Shown in pieces: positions 28,107 through 36,891 of a stretch of 64,000 nucleotides of DNA. The translations under genes and the position numbers were made by a program. How positions within the stretch are numbered: the first letter of the stretch is position 1; each line of letters opens with the position of its first letter. The notes under the pieces are model-generated. The model saw nothing but the letters and a program-made list of their open reading frames with translations. It made no database searches and was not told where the DNA came from. The stretch is from Pseudomonadota bacterium (lineage in GTDB: Bacteria > Pseudomonadota > Alphaproteobacteria > Rhodobacterales > Rhodobacteraceae): NCBI GenBank assembly GCA_020161655.1, contig JAIUPC010000006.1, forward strand, positions 1-64,000, given 5' to 3'.

Positions 28107-29236
28107 GCACCGTCCCGGTCGTAGTCGTGGAACTTCTTTTGCAGGGTGCCGTCCCAGAAACCCGGCTCCTCAAGCACCTCGACGAACCGCTCCGCCGCGC
28201 GGCCCGCGCCGAAAGCCTCGTGCCGGGGGAAGGTGCGGCCCCAGTCATCACGCAGGAAACCGGCGATGATGTCTCCGTCCGAAGCCGCCGCGAAGGTGAT
28301 CGACGGCGCATCGGACCGGTTGGTCTGCCTTGTGCCGATGTCGAGCGAGGGGATTCCGAGGAACGGCGCCTCGCGCACCCCGGCGGAGGAGTTGCCGACC
28401 ATGGCGGAGGCGTTCTTCATCAGTTCGGAGAAATGCGCGAAGCGCATGGAGGGCAGGACCCGGAAGTGGTCCTTCGAGAGGGCCTCCAGTACGTCGAAAA
28501 CCGCCTCGGACCCCGGATCGTTGTTCGGCGCGATCACCACGAAGTTCCGCCCCGATGCGGCAAGCGCGCCAAAAAGCGCCTTCGCCTGATCGCCCATCGT
28601 CGCCGCCTCGGACGTCACCGGATGGAAGGTGGCGATGCCATAGTCGGCAAAGGGGATCGCGTAGCGGGCGCGCACCTCGTCGATGGTCACGCCGGAAGCT
28701 GCTGCGTGGAAGTCCAGTTCCGGCGAGCCGATGACATGGATGCTGTCGGCGGGTTCGCCCAGCGCCCGCACCCGCTCCGCCGCCGCCTCGGACGAGACGA
28801 AATGGTGGCTCGCGAGCTTGGTGTTGCAGTGGCGGAAGACCTCGTCGATGGTGCCCGACACCTCGCCACCCTCGACATGGGCCGAGCGGATGTAGTTCGT
28901 CGCCGCGACCAGCGCCGTCGCCAGCGCCTCGACCCGGTCGCCATGGACGATGACGAGATCGGGGCGGTGTTCGGTCACGTAGTCGGAAAAGCCCGTGACG
29001 GTCTTGGCCAGGACGATGTCCTGCGGATCGCCGGGACGCTGGTTCAGGAACTCATGCACCCGCACGCCGGCGAGGCGGTGGACCTCGTTCTTCGTCAGCC
29101 CGTAGCGGTCGAGCATGTGCATTCCGGTGACGAAGAAACCGACCTCATGGCCGGCATCGCGGGCGGCAACAGCCAGGGGTTCCAGCTTGCCGAAATCGGC
29201 GCGGGTGCCGGTGACGAAGAGAAGGGAACGGGGCAT
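28103..29236 (-). CDS. neuC: UDP-N-acetylglucosamine 2-epimerase, hydrolysing (NeuC/LegG type)
   Basis: About 377 residues of the Epimerase_2 fold. Motifs: FVTGTRADFGKLEPLAVAA at the N-terminus, DLVIVHGDRVEALATALVA, AHVEGGEVSGTIDEVFRH, GNSSAGVREAPFLGIPSLDIGTRQTNR. Hydrolysing enzymes of this type make ManNAc (or the bacillosamine-derived analogue) for nonulosonate synthesis. ATG at 29236 gives the normal length; the site upstream of it is weak. First gene of an operon with the two WaaA-type transferases. Confidence 0.9.
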   Translation of the reverse strand: MPRSLLFVTGTRADFGKLEPLAVAARDAGHEVGFFVTGMHMLDRYGLTKNEVHRLAGVRVHEFLNQRPGDPQDIVLAKTVTGFSDYVTEHRPDLVIVHGDRVEALATALVAATNYIRSAHVEGGEVSGTIDEVFRHCNTKLASHHFVSSEAAAERVRALGEPADSIHVIGSPELDFHAAASGVTIDEVRARYAIPFADYGIATFHPVTSEAATMGDQAKALFGALAASGRNFVVIAPNNDPGSEAVFDVLEALSKDHFRVLPSMRFAHFSELMKNASAMVGNSSAGVREAPFLGIPSLDIGTRQTNRSDAPSITFAAASDGDIIAGFLRDDWGRTFPRHEAFGAGRAAERFVEVLEEPGFWDGTLQKKFHDYDRDGA

Positions 29237-29374
29237 GGCGGGTCTTTCGGCGGTCGCCCGCAAACTACAGCGTGGTTTCTCGCAAAGGCAAGGCGCGCAA
29301 CCGATGGACAGGGAAGCAGTGATTGTCTAGGGGTGACAAGGGCAAAAGCAACCCCTGATTGGCACCTCGCGCAC

Positions 29375-30211
29375 ATGGCAACCCTTGATCACCCGCAGTT
29401 TTCACCGCAAGATCGAATTGTCTTGTGCATGAAGTGGGGTAAACTCTTTCCGGCCACGTATGTGAACGTTCTTTACCGGGCGTGCCGCGCAAATATCAGC
29501 GGGCCATTCCGGTTCGTCTGCCTGACCGACAATCCGGAGGGGCTGGTGAACGGGGTGGAGGCCGCACCTATACCGGACATCGGTTTGCGCCCCGATCAAT
29601 GGTACACGTCGGGCGTCTGGCCCAAGCTCGCCCTTTACATGCCCAGGCTCCACGACCTGAAGGGACGGGCGTTGTTCATCGACCTCGACATGGCGATTGT
29701 CGGTTCGCTGAACGATCTCTTCGATCTTCCGGGTGACTATAACTGCCTCGGAGTCGGGCCCGGATGGGCGCCCGGTGCGCCGCCTGACGCCATGCGCACG
29801 GTCGGCACCGGGGTCTTCGCCTTTGACATTGGTTCGCAGGCACAGATCGCCGAAACATTCATGGCCGACCGTGATGCCGTCATCTCGCGTTTCAGAAACG
29901 AACAGGACTTCGTCGCGAGCACGGCTCGGGGCATTCGGTACTGGCCTGATGACTGGGTCATCAGCTTCAAGCGGCACCTCGCAGGCAGATACGGCCTGTC
30001 GCTGGCCGTTCCGGTGCGCCGCCCGCCCGCGGCAACGCGGATCGTTGCCTTCCACGGGGATCCCCGACCGGCCGATCTCTTGCGGCGGAAGGTCTGGGGA
30101 ACTTTTCCCCACATTGGATTTGGCCCGGTGCGATGGCTTCGCGAATACTGGGAGGAGCACTCCGCCGTCTTGAAGGATGAGGGCACCGCCCCCATGCAGG
30201 AGGTCGCATGA
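29375..30211 (+). CDS. GT-A type glycosyltransferase (GT8-like)
   Basis: About 278 residues. RIVLCMKWGKLFPATYVNVLYRACRANISGPFRFVCLTDNPEG is typical of bacterial capsule/LPS transferases of this class, and ALFIDLDMAIVGSLNDLFD supplies the metal-binding DxD. The start is uncertain: ATG at 29375 keeps the conserved N-terminus but lacks a clear ribosome-binding site, and a GTG at 29333 is possible. Divergent from neuC, and the first of four plus-strand glycan-modifying genes. Donor and acceptor unknown. Confidence 0.82.
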   Translation: MATLDHPQFSPQDRIVLCMKWGKLFPATYVNVLYRACRANISGPFRFVCLTDNPEGLVNGVEAAPIPDIGLRPDQWYTSGVWPKLALYMPRLHDLKGRALFIDLDMAIVGSLNDLFDLPGDYNCLGVGPGWAPGAPPDAMRTVGTGVFAFDIGSQAQIAETFMADRDAVISRFRNEQDFVASTARGIRYWPDDWVISFKRHLAGRYGLSLAVPVRRPPAATRIVAFHGDPRPADLLRRKVWGTFPHIGFGPVRWLREYWEEHSAVLKDEGTAPMQEVA

Positions 30212-30885
30212 ACTGGCTGAAGAACTGGCGTGATGCGCGGCGGCGGCGGCGGCTGGAATCCAAGGCACCGAGCCAGATATTCTCGGAATACTTTTCCTCG
30301 AACAAATGGGGCGACGACGAGAGCGTTTCCGGCAAGGGATCGAATCTCGCCAGCACCGAAGGGCTGCGCACCATGCTGCCTGAAATTCTGCGCGATCTGG
30401 GCGCCCGGAGCATGCTCGACGTTCCCTGCGGTGATTTCCACTGGATGTCACATGTCGATCTGGCTGGGGTTTCCTATGTCGGCGGCGATATTGTCCCTGC
30501 GCTGATCGAGAGCAACCGGGCCAGGCACCCGCGCGATGGCGTGACCTTCGAGGTCATCGACCTCATATCCGGTGATTTGCCGGAAGCCGACCTGATCCTG
30601 TGCCGCGATTGCCTTGTGCATCTGTCGAATGCGCATGTGTTGGCCGCGCTCGCCAACATCCGGCGCTCTGGCGCCACCTGGCTTCTGACCACGACCTTTC
30701 CGGAAAGCGGCACGAACGCCGACATCGCCACCGGCCAGTGGCGCGCGCTCGACCTGACGAGGCCCCCCTTCTCGCTGCCGGCGCCAGCAAGGATGTTCCG
30801 CGAGACATATAGCGGCGGCAAGGGCCAGCAGGCGGACAAGTATCTTGGGCTGTGGCGGATCGCCGATCTGCCGCGCAGCGGTTAG
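30208..30885 (+). CDS. SAM-dependent class I methyltransferase
   Basis: 225 residues. SAM motif I is MLDVPCGDFHWM near residue 71, followed by GGDIVPALIESN and LILCRDCLVHLSNAHVL. The shape fits small methyltransferases that act on sugars in surface polysaccharides. Starts within the stop of the upstream glycosyltransferase (ATGA overlap), so the two are coupled. Confidence 0.82.
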   Translation: MNWLKNWRDARRRRRLESKAPSQIFSEYFSSNKWGDDESVSGKGSNLASTEGLRTMLPEILRDLGARSMLDVPCGDFHWMSHVDLAGVSYVGGDIVPALIESNRARHPRDGVTFEVIDLISGDLPEADLILCRDCLVHLSNAHVLAALANIRRSGATWLLTTTFPESGTNADIATGQWRALDLTRPPFSLPAPARMFRETYSGGKGQQADKYLGLWRIADLPRSG

Positions 30886-30891
30886 AGAGTG

Positions 30892-31746
30892 ATGGATCAG
30901 AAAGCTGAAAACCCGAAGCCGACCCCTCCGACAGGCCCGCCGCGGTCATGGATCGGGGGCTGGCTCGATACGCTACGCGCGATGAACCGGCGACGCATCG
31001 CCACCCGCCGGTTGTCACGCAAGCCGGTGATGACGCCGTTCGGCTTCCTGATGAATGCCAATGCCAGCATGACCGGAGGCAGTTTCGAGCCGACCGAGAC
31101 CAGGCTGGTCCGCGCCCTCCTGCGCCAGGCCGACCGCTTCGTGAATGTCGGGGCGAACATGGGTTACTACTGCTGCTTTGCCCAGGCGCAGAACGTCGAC
31201 ACCGTCGCGCTTGAGCCTGTGCATTCCAACGTCCTGATCCTGATTCAGAACATGCAGGTGAACGGCTGGGGCGAGAAGATCACCGTCCTGCCGGTGGCCG
31301 CCGGGGAAACCCCCGGCTTCATCGACATCTATGGGGTCGGCACCGGCTCATCTGCGATCCGCGGCTGGGCGGACAACCCCGAAAGCCTGCGCCAGACGGT
31401 TCCGGTGGTGCGGCTGCACGATGTCGTTGCCCCGCCCCGTCCCGGCGAAGCAATGCTGATCCTGATGGATGTCGAAGGCTTCGAGTACTTCGCCCTGCGC
31501 GGCGCTGCCGATCTGATCGGCGCCGCGAACAAGCCGGTCTGGCTGATCGAGATCGTCGGCTTCGGCGACGGCGCCACGCTAAGCACGAACGCCAAGGCCA
31601 CCTTCGACATGATGTTCGCGGCGGGCTACGTGGCTCGCCGGGCCGAAGGCGATCTTGCGATCGTCGCCGGACCGGAACCGGGTGTGACGAACTATCTTTT
31701 CCACGACGAGGCCAAACACCTGGAGGATGTTCTGGGTCGGGAGTAA
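30892..31746 (+). CDS. FkbM family methyltransferase
   Basis: About 284 residues. After a Pro-rich N-terminus, the FkbM core reads DRFVNVGANMGYYCCFAQAQNVDTVALEPVHSNVLILIQNM, and MDVEGFEYFALRGAADLI is the second family signature. FkbM enzymes O-methylate sugars and natural products. The ATG at 30892 follows a tandem GTG (30889). Lies 6 bases after the preceding methyltransferase gene, same operon. Confidence 0.9.
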   Translation: MDQKAENPKPTPPTGPPRSWIGGWLDTLRAMNRRRIATRRLSRKPVMTPFGFLMNANASMTGGSFEPTETRLVRALLRQADRFVNVGANMGYYCCFAQAQNVDTVALEPVHSNVLILIQNMQVNGWGEKITVLPVAAGETPGFIDIYGVGTGSSAIRGWADNPESLRQTVPVVRLHDVVAPPRPGEAMLILMDVEGFEYFALRGAADLIGAANKPVWLIEIVGFGDGATLSTNAKATFDMMFAAGYVARRAEGDLAIVAGPEPGVTNYLFHDEAKHLEDVLGRE

Positions 31747-31773
31747 CCGGCCATGCGGGGGTAGATTGCTGAA

Positions 31774-32406
31774 GTGACGGTCGTCGGCAGTAACTTCATC
31801 TTCATCCACGTGCCCAAGTCGGCCGGCCAGTCGGTGTCGAAGCGGCTGGGGGGTGTCAGCCGCGGCGTACCGGGTCATGCGCCGCTGTTCTTCATTGATG
31901 AGAACCTGCGTCGCGGGCGCTTCGCCTTCGGCTTCGTTCGCAATCCCTGGGACCGGATGGTGTCCGTCTACGCCTTCCTTTGCACCAAGACGGTCAAGAG
32001 GCATGAATCCGCCGAGTATCAGCTGAGAATCCGTGAGATGGGGTTCAGGCGCTGGTTGCTCGACGATGCCTTCTTTCAAGAGCAGGACAATCTCTGGCGC
32101 ACCCCCGGCCTTGAACCGATTCAGCGGCGCAGCCAGATGTTCTGGCTTGAAGGATGCGACTTCATTGGCCGCGTCGAAGCGCTTGAGGCGGATTTCTCCG
32201 CCATCCAGAGCCACCTGAAACTGAAACCCGGATGGGCCAAGCGGCTGGGCTGGAAATCCGTGATGCCGCACCGGAACCGCTCTCGTCACGCGCAGTATCA
32301 AACCTACTACGATGATGAGACACGGGAATTCATTGCCGGCCACTTCCGGCCGGAAATAGCGCGCTTCGGCTACGCGTTCGAAACGGAGCCGCCCTCAGCC
32401 CGGTAA
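31774..32406 (+). CDS. Sulfotransferase family protein
   Basis: 210 residues. The 5' phosphosulfate-binding loop is FIFIHVPKSAGQSVSKRL and the 3' phosphate-binding region is FAFGFVRNPWDRMVSVYAFL, both typical of PAPS-dependent sulfotransferases (Sulfotransfer_2). The target is probably a sugar hydroxyl of the surface glycan. GTG start at 31774. Its last 12 bases overlap the 3' end of a second, convergent sulfotransferase gene. Confidence 0.87.
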   Translation: MTVVGSNFIFIHVPKSAGQSVSKRLGGVSRGVPGHAPLFFIDENLRRGRFAFGFVRNPWDRMVSVYAFLCTKTVKRHESAEYQLRIREMGFRRWLLDDAFFQEQDNLWRTPGLEPIQRRSQMFWLEGCDFIGRVEALEADFSAIQSHLKLKPGWAKRLGWKSVMPHRNRSRHAQYQTYYDDETREFIAGHFRPEIARFGYAFETEPPSAR

Positions 32407-33069
32407 AGCGGCTGAGTAGCCCAGCAGATCGAAGTCCCTAGCGTAAAGCTCGCGCACCTTGGCGATGGTCGCGTCATCGTAGTAGCTGGCAAGCGACGTC
32501 GCTTTCACTTTCGCCTTGGTCGTGTTGATGCGCTGCATGGCAACGTCACCGAGCCCGAGATCGCGGGTCAGGCGGGCAAAGTCATCCGCCAGCGTCTCGA
32601 ACTTCAGGATGCGGTCGACCATGAGCCGCCCCTTCCTGTCCACCAGCCAGTGCGTCTGGTCGGGCAGCACGGTGAAGGTCGGCACGAAAAGACCGCGCGC
32701 CGTGGTCCGCCAGTCGAGATAATCCGCAAAGCTCATCTCGGCGAAACGGGCGGCGAGTTTCGGGTTGCGGAATTCCTTGAGATACTCGAAGTGCGAAACC
32801 GCGTGATCGAATGGATTGCGGACGACGGTAAACCGCTGAAAGCCGCGAAACACCGCTTCCCCCATCTTCGCCGCCATGTCGGAGGCGGTCTCATGCTTGC
32901 GGAAATAAGCCCGGTCCGGCGCTTCGCGGACAGGAAATCGCCGGACCAGCCGCCGCCAGGGCGTGCGCGTGCCCGTCACCGCGAAAGGCTCAAGCGCGGC
33001 CGTCATCGCAGTGCCTGCGGTTTTCGGGACGTGGACGAAGAGGAAATTATGCGACGTCGAAAGTATCAT
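32395..33069 (-). CDS. Sulfotransferase family protein
   Basis: 224 residues from the ATG at 33069, which has GAGG 7 bases upstream. PAPS loop FLFVHVPKTAGTAMTAAL and 3' phosphate region FTVVRNPFDHAVSHFEYLKEF are present. Only distantly similar to the convergent neighbour, so not a recent duplication. Transcribed in the same direction as the upstream acyltransferase and neuB genes and perhaps part of their transcript. Confidence 0.88.
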   Translation of the reverse strand: MILSTSHNFLFVHVPKTAGTAMTAALEPFAVTGTRTPWRRLVRRFPVREAPDRAYFRKHETASDMAAKMGEAVFRGFQRFTVVRNPFDHAVSHFEYLKEFRNPKLAARFAEMSFADYLDWRTTARGLFVPTFTVLPDQTHWLVDRKGRLMVDRILKFETLADDFARLTRDLGLGDVAMQRINTTKAKVKATSLASYYDDATIAKVRELYARDFDLLGYSAALPG

Positions 33070-33152
33070 CTTTGCCTCGCCTTGCCCTGCCCTGCCCGCG
33101 TGCCAGACCATGCCCGGACCACGCCTAGGCCGAAACCGGAACTCTGACAAGC

Positions 33153-35177
33153 TCAGGGCGACTGCGTTTTCCGCACCGCAAGGATTGCCCGCACTTCCGA
33201 AGCGATGTCCGGGACGATCTTTGCGGTGCCCGCAAGTGACAGGTGGTTCTCGTTGAACAGGAGCGGCACGCCGTTCTCGACCACGTTGCACGTGCCGCCC
33301 GGCGTGCAGAACGCGCCGGACAGATCGAGGCGGTGAACCCGCGGCCCGTCGCCCGCGGCATCCAGCACGTTTCGGCTGAGTTTGCTGTAGTCGTAGAAGG
33401 CTTCGGCGGGATAGCCGAGCGTCTGCGGCACTGTCTCGCCCTTCCACAACCGGCGGGCAAGCTCTTCGGGCGGATCGAAACCGGCCTGCGGCACGGGATA
33501 GAGCAGGATCACATCCTTGCCGGCATTCGTCAGCCGCCGCACTTCCTCGCGCAGCCTGTCGGCGATGAAGGCCATCCGGGCGCCGTCGTCCATCACGGGC
33601 GTTTCGTCGAGCGGCAGCGCGATGACGGCATCAGTGGTGATCCAGCCTGCATCCGTGTCGAAATCGCGACGCTCCATATAGCTGTTCCAGAAGCCGTTGA
33701 GGATGACGACTTCGATATCCGGCGATGCCACGAGGTAGTCGAGCATCTTGGCATTGTGTACGGCGCAGTATTCCGTGCGCTTCAGGGCCGAGTTCTTCAG
33801 TTCACCGACCGGAATGCAGCTTCCGACGGTCAGCTCGCGCACCGCTTCGCCGAAAGGTTTCAGCGCATCGCCAAGCGGCTGGGCAAGGACCGCCGCGTGA
33901 CTGTCGCCCCATATCGCGACCCGCGCCGGAACCTCGGCGCCGTGGATGCAGGCGCTCGCTGGGTCAAGACGTTCCCCCTCATCGCGGCCGCCGATGCAAC
34001 TGCGGTAGGTCGACGGCCAGGCGGTGCGGTATTCGAGCATGCGGAGCACATCGTCGGGCATCCGCCCGGGATAGCCCTTCGTGATGTGGCCGCCGAGCGC
34101 GAACCCGAGGATCGCCAGAAGGCCGATGGCCAGAAGCTGGCGGGTGCGCGCAGGCGACACTTCCCGTTTGCGGAATGGCTGCTCGATCCATTTCCAGCTG
34201 ATCCAGGCGAGAACGAGGCTGGCCGCAACGACAGCCAGCTTTTCCGGCACGGTCGCCGGGGCATGGCCGGAAATTCGCAGAAACCCCAGGACCGGCTGGT
34301 GCCAGAGATAAGCGGAGTAGCTGACAAGCCCGACCCCGACAAAAGGCGCGAGCCCGAGCACCCGCGATGCCGCGGCCTCGGGGTTGCCGAACATGAGGAC
34401 CAAGAGCGTTCCGGCGAGCGGAAGTATGGTCAGCGGACCGGGCCAGACGGACTCGGCCGGGATCAGGACCAGACTGCCAAGGATGGTGGCAAGTCCGGCA
34501 AGTGCAAGGTTGTTGCGGATCGGGGCGGGCAGGGCTGCGTTGAACCTCGATTGCACCAGGGCGGCGAGCACGCCCAGAAAAAGCTCCCAGACGCGGAACT
34601 GCGGAAGGTAAAAGGCAGCCATGGGGCGTTCTGAAACTGCCCCAAGCATCGCCACGAAGCTGATGAGGGCGAGTGCCGCCATAACGGCTGCAACCCATCG
34701 CCGGCCAAAGCGCCAGAGCCAGAGCATCAGGACCGGCGCCGCCAGGTAAAACTGCTCCTCGACCCCAAGGCTCCAGGTGTGCACGAGCGGATCGCTTGCC
34801 GCCTCGGGGTTGAAGTAGTCGATACGGTTGAAGAACCAGACGTTGGACAGGAAAGCCAGCGCGGCAAAGGCACCGCCGCCGAAGTAGCGAAGCTGATAGG
34901 GCGTCATCAGCCACCAGGCGAGCGGCAGACAGGCGATGAGGACGCCGAACAGCGCGGGCAGGATCCGACGTGCCCGCCGGGCATAGAAGGCCCGGAAACT
35001 GAACTCCCCCCGATCGAGATCGTTGGCGATGATGCCGCCGATCAGATAGCCGGAGATGGCAAAGAAGACATCGACGCCGGCGTGGCCTGAAGGCACGAAG
35101 GCGAAACCCGCATGCGCGAGAATGACCGCCATGACCGCGATCGCGCGCAGGCCGTCGATATCCCGCCGATGAGTCAC
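33153..35177 (-). CDS. O-acyltransferase, acyltransferase-3 plus SGNH domains (OafA-like)
   Basis: 674 residues. The N-terminal half is an acyltransferase-3 membrane domain of about ten spans, with HRRDIDGLRAIAVMAVILAHA, FFAISGYLIGGII, HTWSLGVEEQFYLAAP and WKWIEQPFRKRE. The C-terminal half (from about residue 420) is an SGNH esterase-like domain with AIWGDSHAAVLAQPL and the terminal NENHLSLAGTAKI. Such fusions O-acetylate LPS O-antigen or other envelope glycans. 22 bases downstream of neuB and probably co-transcribed; it may acetylate the nonulosonate. Confidence 0.92.
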   Translation of the reverse strand: MTHRRDIDGLRAIAVMAVILAHAGFAFVPSGHAGVDVFFAISGYLIGGIIANDLDRGEFSFRAFYARRARRILPALFGVLIACLPLAWWLMTPYQLRYFGGGAFAALAFLSNVWFFNRIDYFNPEAASDPLVHTWSLGVEEQFYLAAPVLMLWLWRFGRRWVAAVMAALALISFVAMLGAVSERPMAAFYLPQFRVWELFLGVLAALVQSRFNAALPAPIRNNLALAGLATILGSLVLIPAESVWPGPLTILPLAGTLLVLMFGNPEAAASRVLGLAPFVGVGLVSYSAYLWHQPVLGFLRISGHAPATVPEKLAVVAASLVLAWISWKWIEQPFRKREVSPARTRQLLAIGLLAILGFALGGHITKGYPGRMPDDVLRMLEYRTAWPSTYRSCIGGRDEGERLDPASACIHGAEVPARVAIWGDSHAAVLAQPLGDALKPFGEAVRELTVGSCIPVGELKNSALKRTEYCAVHNAKMLDYLVASPDIEVVILNGFWNSYMERRDFDTDAGWITTDAVIALPLDETPVMDDGARMAFIADRLREEVRRLTNAGKDVILLYPVPQAGFDPPEELARRLWKGETVPQTLGYPAEAFYDYSKLSRNVLDAAGDGPRVHRLDLSGAFCTPGGTCNVVENGVPLLFNENHLSLAGTAKIVPDIASEVRAILAVRKTQSP

Positions 35178-35199
35178 TGCGGCCCCACCTGATCGCCGA

Positions 35200-36228
35200 T
35201 CACATCAGGTCCGACCACTTCAACTGCGTGTTCCGCGTCACCGCCCGCGTCAGGCGCTTGCCCACCACCTTGTCGAAATCATAGCCCGCAATTTCGCCCG
35301 AGCCGGGGCGGCGGGCCCAGATGTCGGCCTCGACGATCATATGGCCCGCCGGCAGGTCACGGTCGGCCACGACCGAGGCGCGGGCGAAGCGGTAGACCGG
35401 TTCCTCGGCCACCGTCCGTTCCTTCGGGTTGTTGGCGGCGATCCAGATTTCCTTCGAGCGGTCGATGAGGAAACGCAGTTCGGCCGGGTCCATCGAATTG
35501 ATGATGTCCGGCCCCTTGCGGTAGCGCGTGTCGGTATAGTGGCGTTCAAGGATGCAGGCCCCGAGCGCGACCGAGGCGAGCGCCATTTCAGGGCCGATGG
35601 AATGGTCGGAAAAGCCGACAACGGCCTTGGGGAAGGCGTTCTTCAGGTCGGTCACGCCGCGGAGCGACACGATCTCGGCCGGGCTGGGATAGAGGTTGGT
35701 GCATTCGAGAAGCGCGTACTCCACACCCGAAGCATCGAGAATCGCCACGCTCGCCCGGATCGACTCGATGGTCTGCATCCCCGTGGACAGGATCACCGGC
35801 TTGCCCTTCCTCGCGATGTGGCGGATCAGCGGCAGGTTGTCGGCCTCGCCCGAGCCGATCTTGTAGGCCGGCACGTCGAGGCTTTCGAGGTAGTCCGCCG
35901 CCGCCCGCGAGAAGGGCGTCGAGATCCAGATCATCCCGAGGCTTTCGGTATAGCGCTTCAGCTCCGCTTCCTGATCGAGCGACAGCGCGCAGGAGGCCAT
36001 GACATCCCAGATCGAGACATCGGCATTGGGCGGGAAGATCGACTTCGCCTCCTCCGTCATCTCGTCTTCAAGGACATGGGTCTGGTGCTTGACCATCTCG
36101 CACCCGGCCCCGGCGGCGAGGCGCACCATCTCCTTCGCGACGGCAAGGTCGCCGCCATGGTTGATGCCGATCTCGGCGATCACCAGGGGCGGATGGGCGG
36201 GGGAAATCTCACGATGGGCGATCTTCAT
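35200..36228 (-). CDS. neuB: N-acetylneuraminate/legionaminate synthase
   Basis: About 342 residues. NeuB TIM-barrel signatures: VIAEIGINHGGDLAVAKEMVRLAAGAGCEMVKHQTH, STPFSRAAADYLESLDVPAYKIGSGEADNLPLI, VILSTGMQT, VVGFSDHSIGPEMALASVALGACILERHYT. A C-terminal SAF (antifreeze-like) domain covers about residues 280-342. It condenses an N-acyl-mannosamine-type sugar with phosphoenolpyruvate to a nonulosonic acid. ATG at 36228 is chosen by homology; the ribosome-binding site is weak. Confidence 0.93.
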   Translation of the reverse strand: MKIAHREISPAHPPLVIAEIGINHGGDLAVAKEMVRLAAGAGCEMVKHQTHVLEDEMTEEAKSIFPPNADVSIWDVMASCALSLDQEAELKRYTESLGMIWISTPFSRAAADYLESLDVPAYKIGSGEADNLPLIRHIARKGKPVILSTGMQTIESIRASVAILDASGVEYALLECTNLYPSPAEIVSLRGVTDLKNAFPKAVVGFSDHSIGPEMALASVALGACILERHYTDTRYRKGPDIINSMDPAELRFLIDRSKEIWIAANNPKERTVAEEPVYRFARASVVADRDLPAGHMIVEADIWARRPGSGEIAGYDFDKVVGKRLTRAVTRNTQLKWSDLM

Positions 36229-36306
36229 GGCGGTCACACATGGCTGAAGCTTGGGTTCGCCCGTGCTTACACGCTCCAACGGGCGATGAACAGGGTTGGG
36301 CGGGCC

Positions 36307-36810
36307 TCAGGCCGGGACGCTGAGCCAGCCGAGGATGCCTTCGGGCGTCGGCGGCAGGGGGGTGGCGAGGCCGCCCGCGAAGGCCGCGAAAGCCTCGGCA
36401 TGGTCATGGCCCACGCCGGTCAGGACCGGGATGCCCTGCATCAGCGCTTCGGCGATCACCGGGCGGAAGCCGCGGCCCTCGGCCTCCTGCCGGCCGAACT
36501 TGTTGATGATGAGAAGGCGGGGCGCGGCGTGGCGGAGCGAGGCTGAGACCCGGCCCACCGCCTCTTCCAGCCCGGCGGGATCAAGGCGGCAGCCGTCCGA
36601 GAGGCTGCCGAGCGACTGGCTGATGCGGATCGTCTCGCCGCCGTCGAGAAGCCTCAGGTCCATATCGCAGGCATCGCCTTCGCAGCCGCCGGAATTCACC
36701 TGTACCGCGCCGGCAAGCGGCCAGCCGAGGGCGGCAAGATGCGCGGCAACCCCGGCCAGAAGCCGGTCGGCCTCGCCGCGCTCGCGTCCCGTGGTGACAT
36801 AGCCGAACAT
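36307..36810 (-). CDS. DUF2478 protein
   Basis: 167 residues, full length for DUF2478, a nucleotide-hydrolase-like family without a settled function that is often found in molybdenum gene neighbourhoods. GEADRLLAGVAAHLAALGWPLAGAVQ, CDMDLRLLDGGETIRISQSLG and LLIINKFGRQEAEGRGF are typical. Divergent from mobA with about 80 bases between the starts, which supports a link to molybdenum cofactor. Confidence 0.87.
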   Translation of the reverse strand: MFGYVTTGRERGEADRLLAGVAAHLAALGWPLAGAVQVNSGGCEGDACDMDLRLLDGGETIRISQSLGSLSDGCRLDPAGLEEAVGRVSASLRHAAPRLLIINKFGRQEAEGRGFRPVIAEALMQGIPVLTGVGHDHAEAFAAFAGGLATPLPPTPEGILGWLSVPA

Positions 36811-36891
36811 CGCGCCCGCTTCCGCTTGATCCTTCCGGTGCAGACATACAGGATCGCCCGGCGACTTTCAAAGCGCGACCTTGGGGGGATG

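Noticed and set aside
28127-29374. N-terminal 416 codons of an open frame that runs into the GT8-like gene
   Set aside because: This part is antisense to neuC and looks random; only the segment from about 29375 has glycosyltransferase character.
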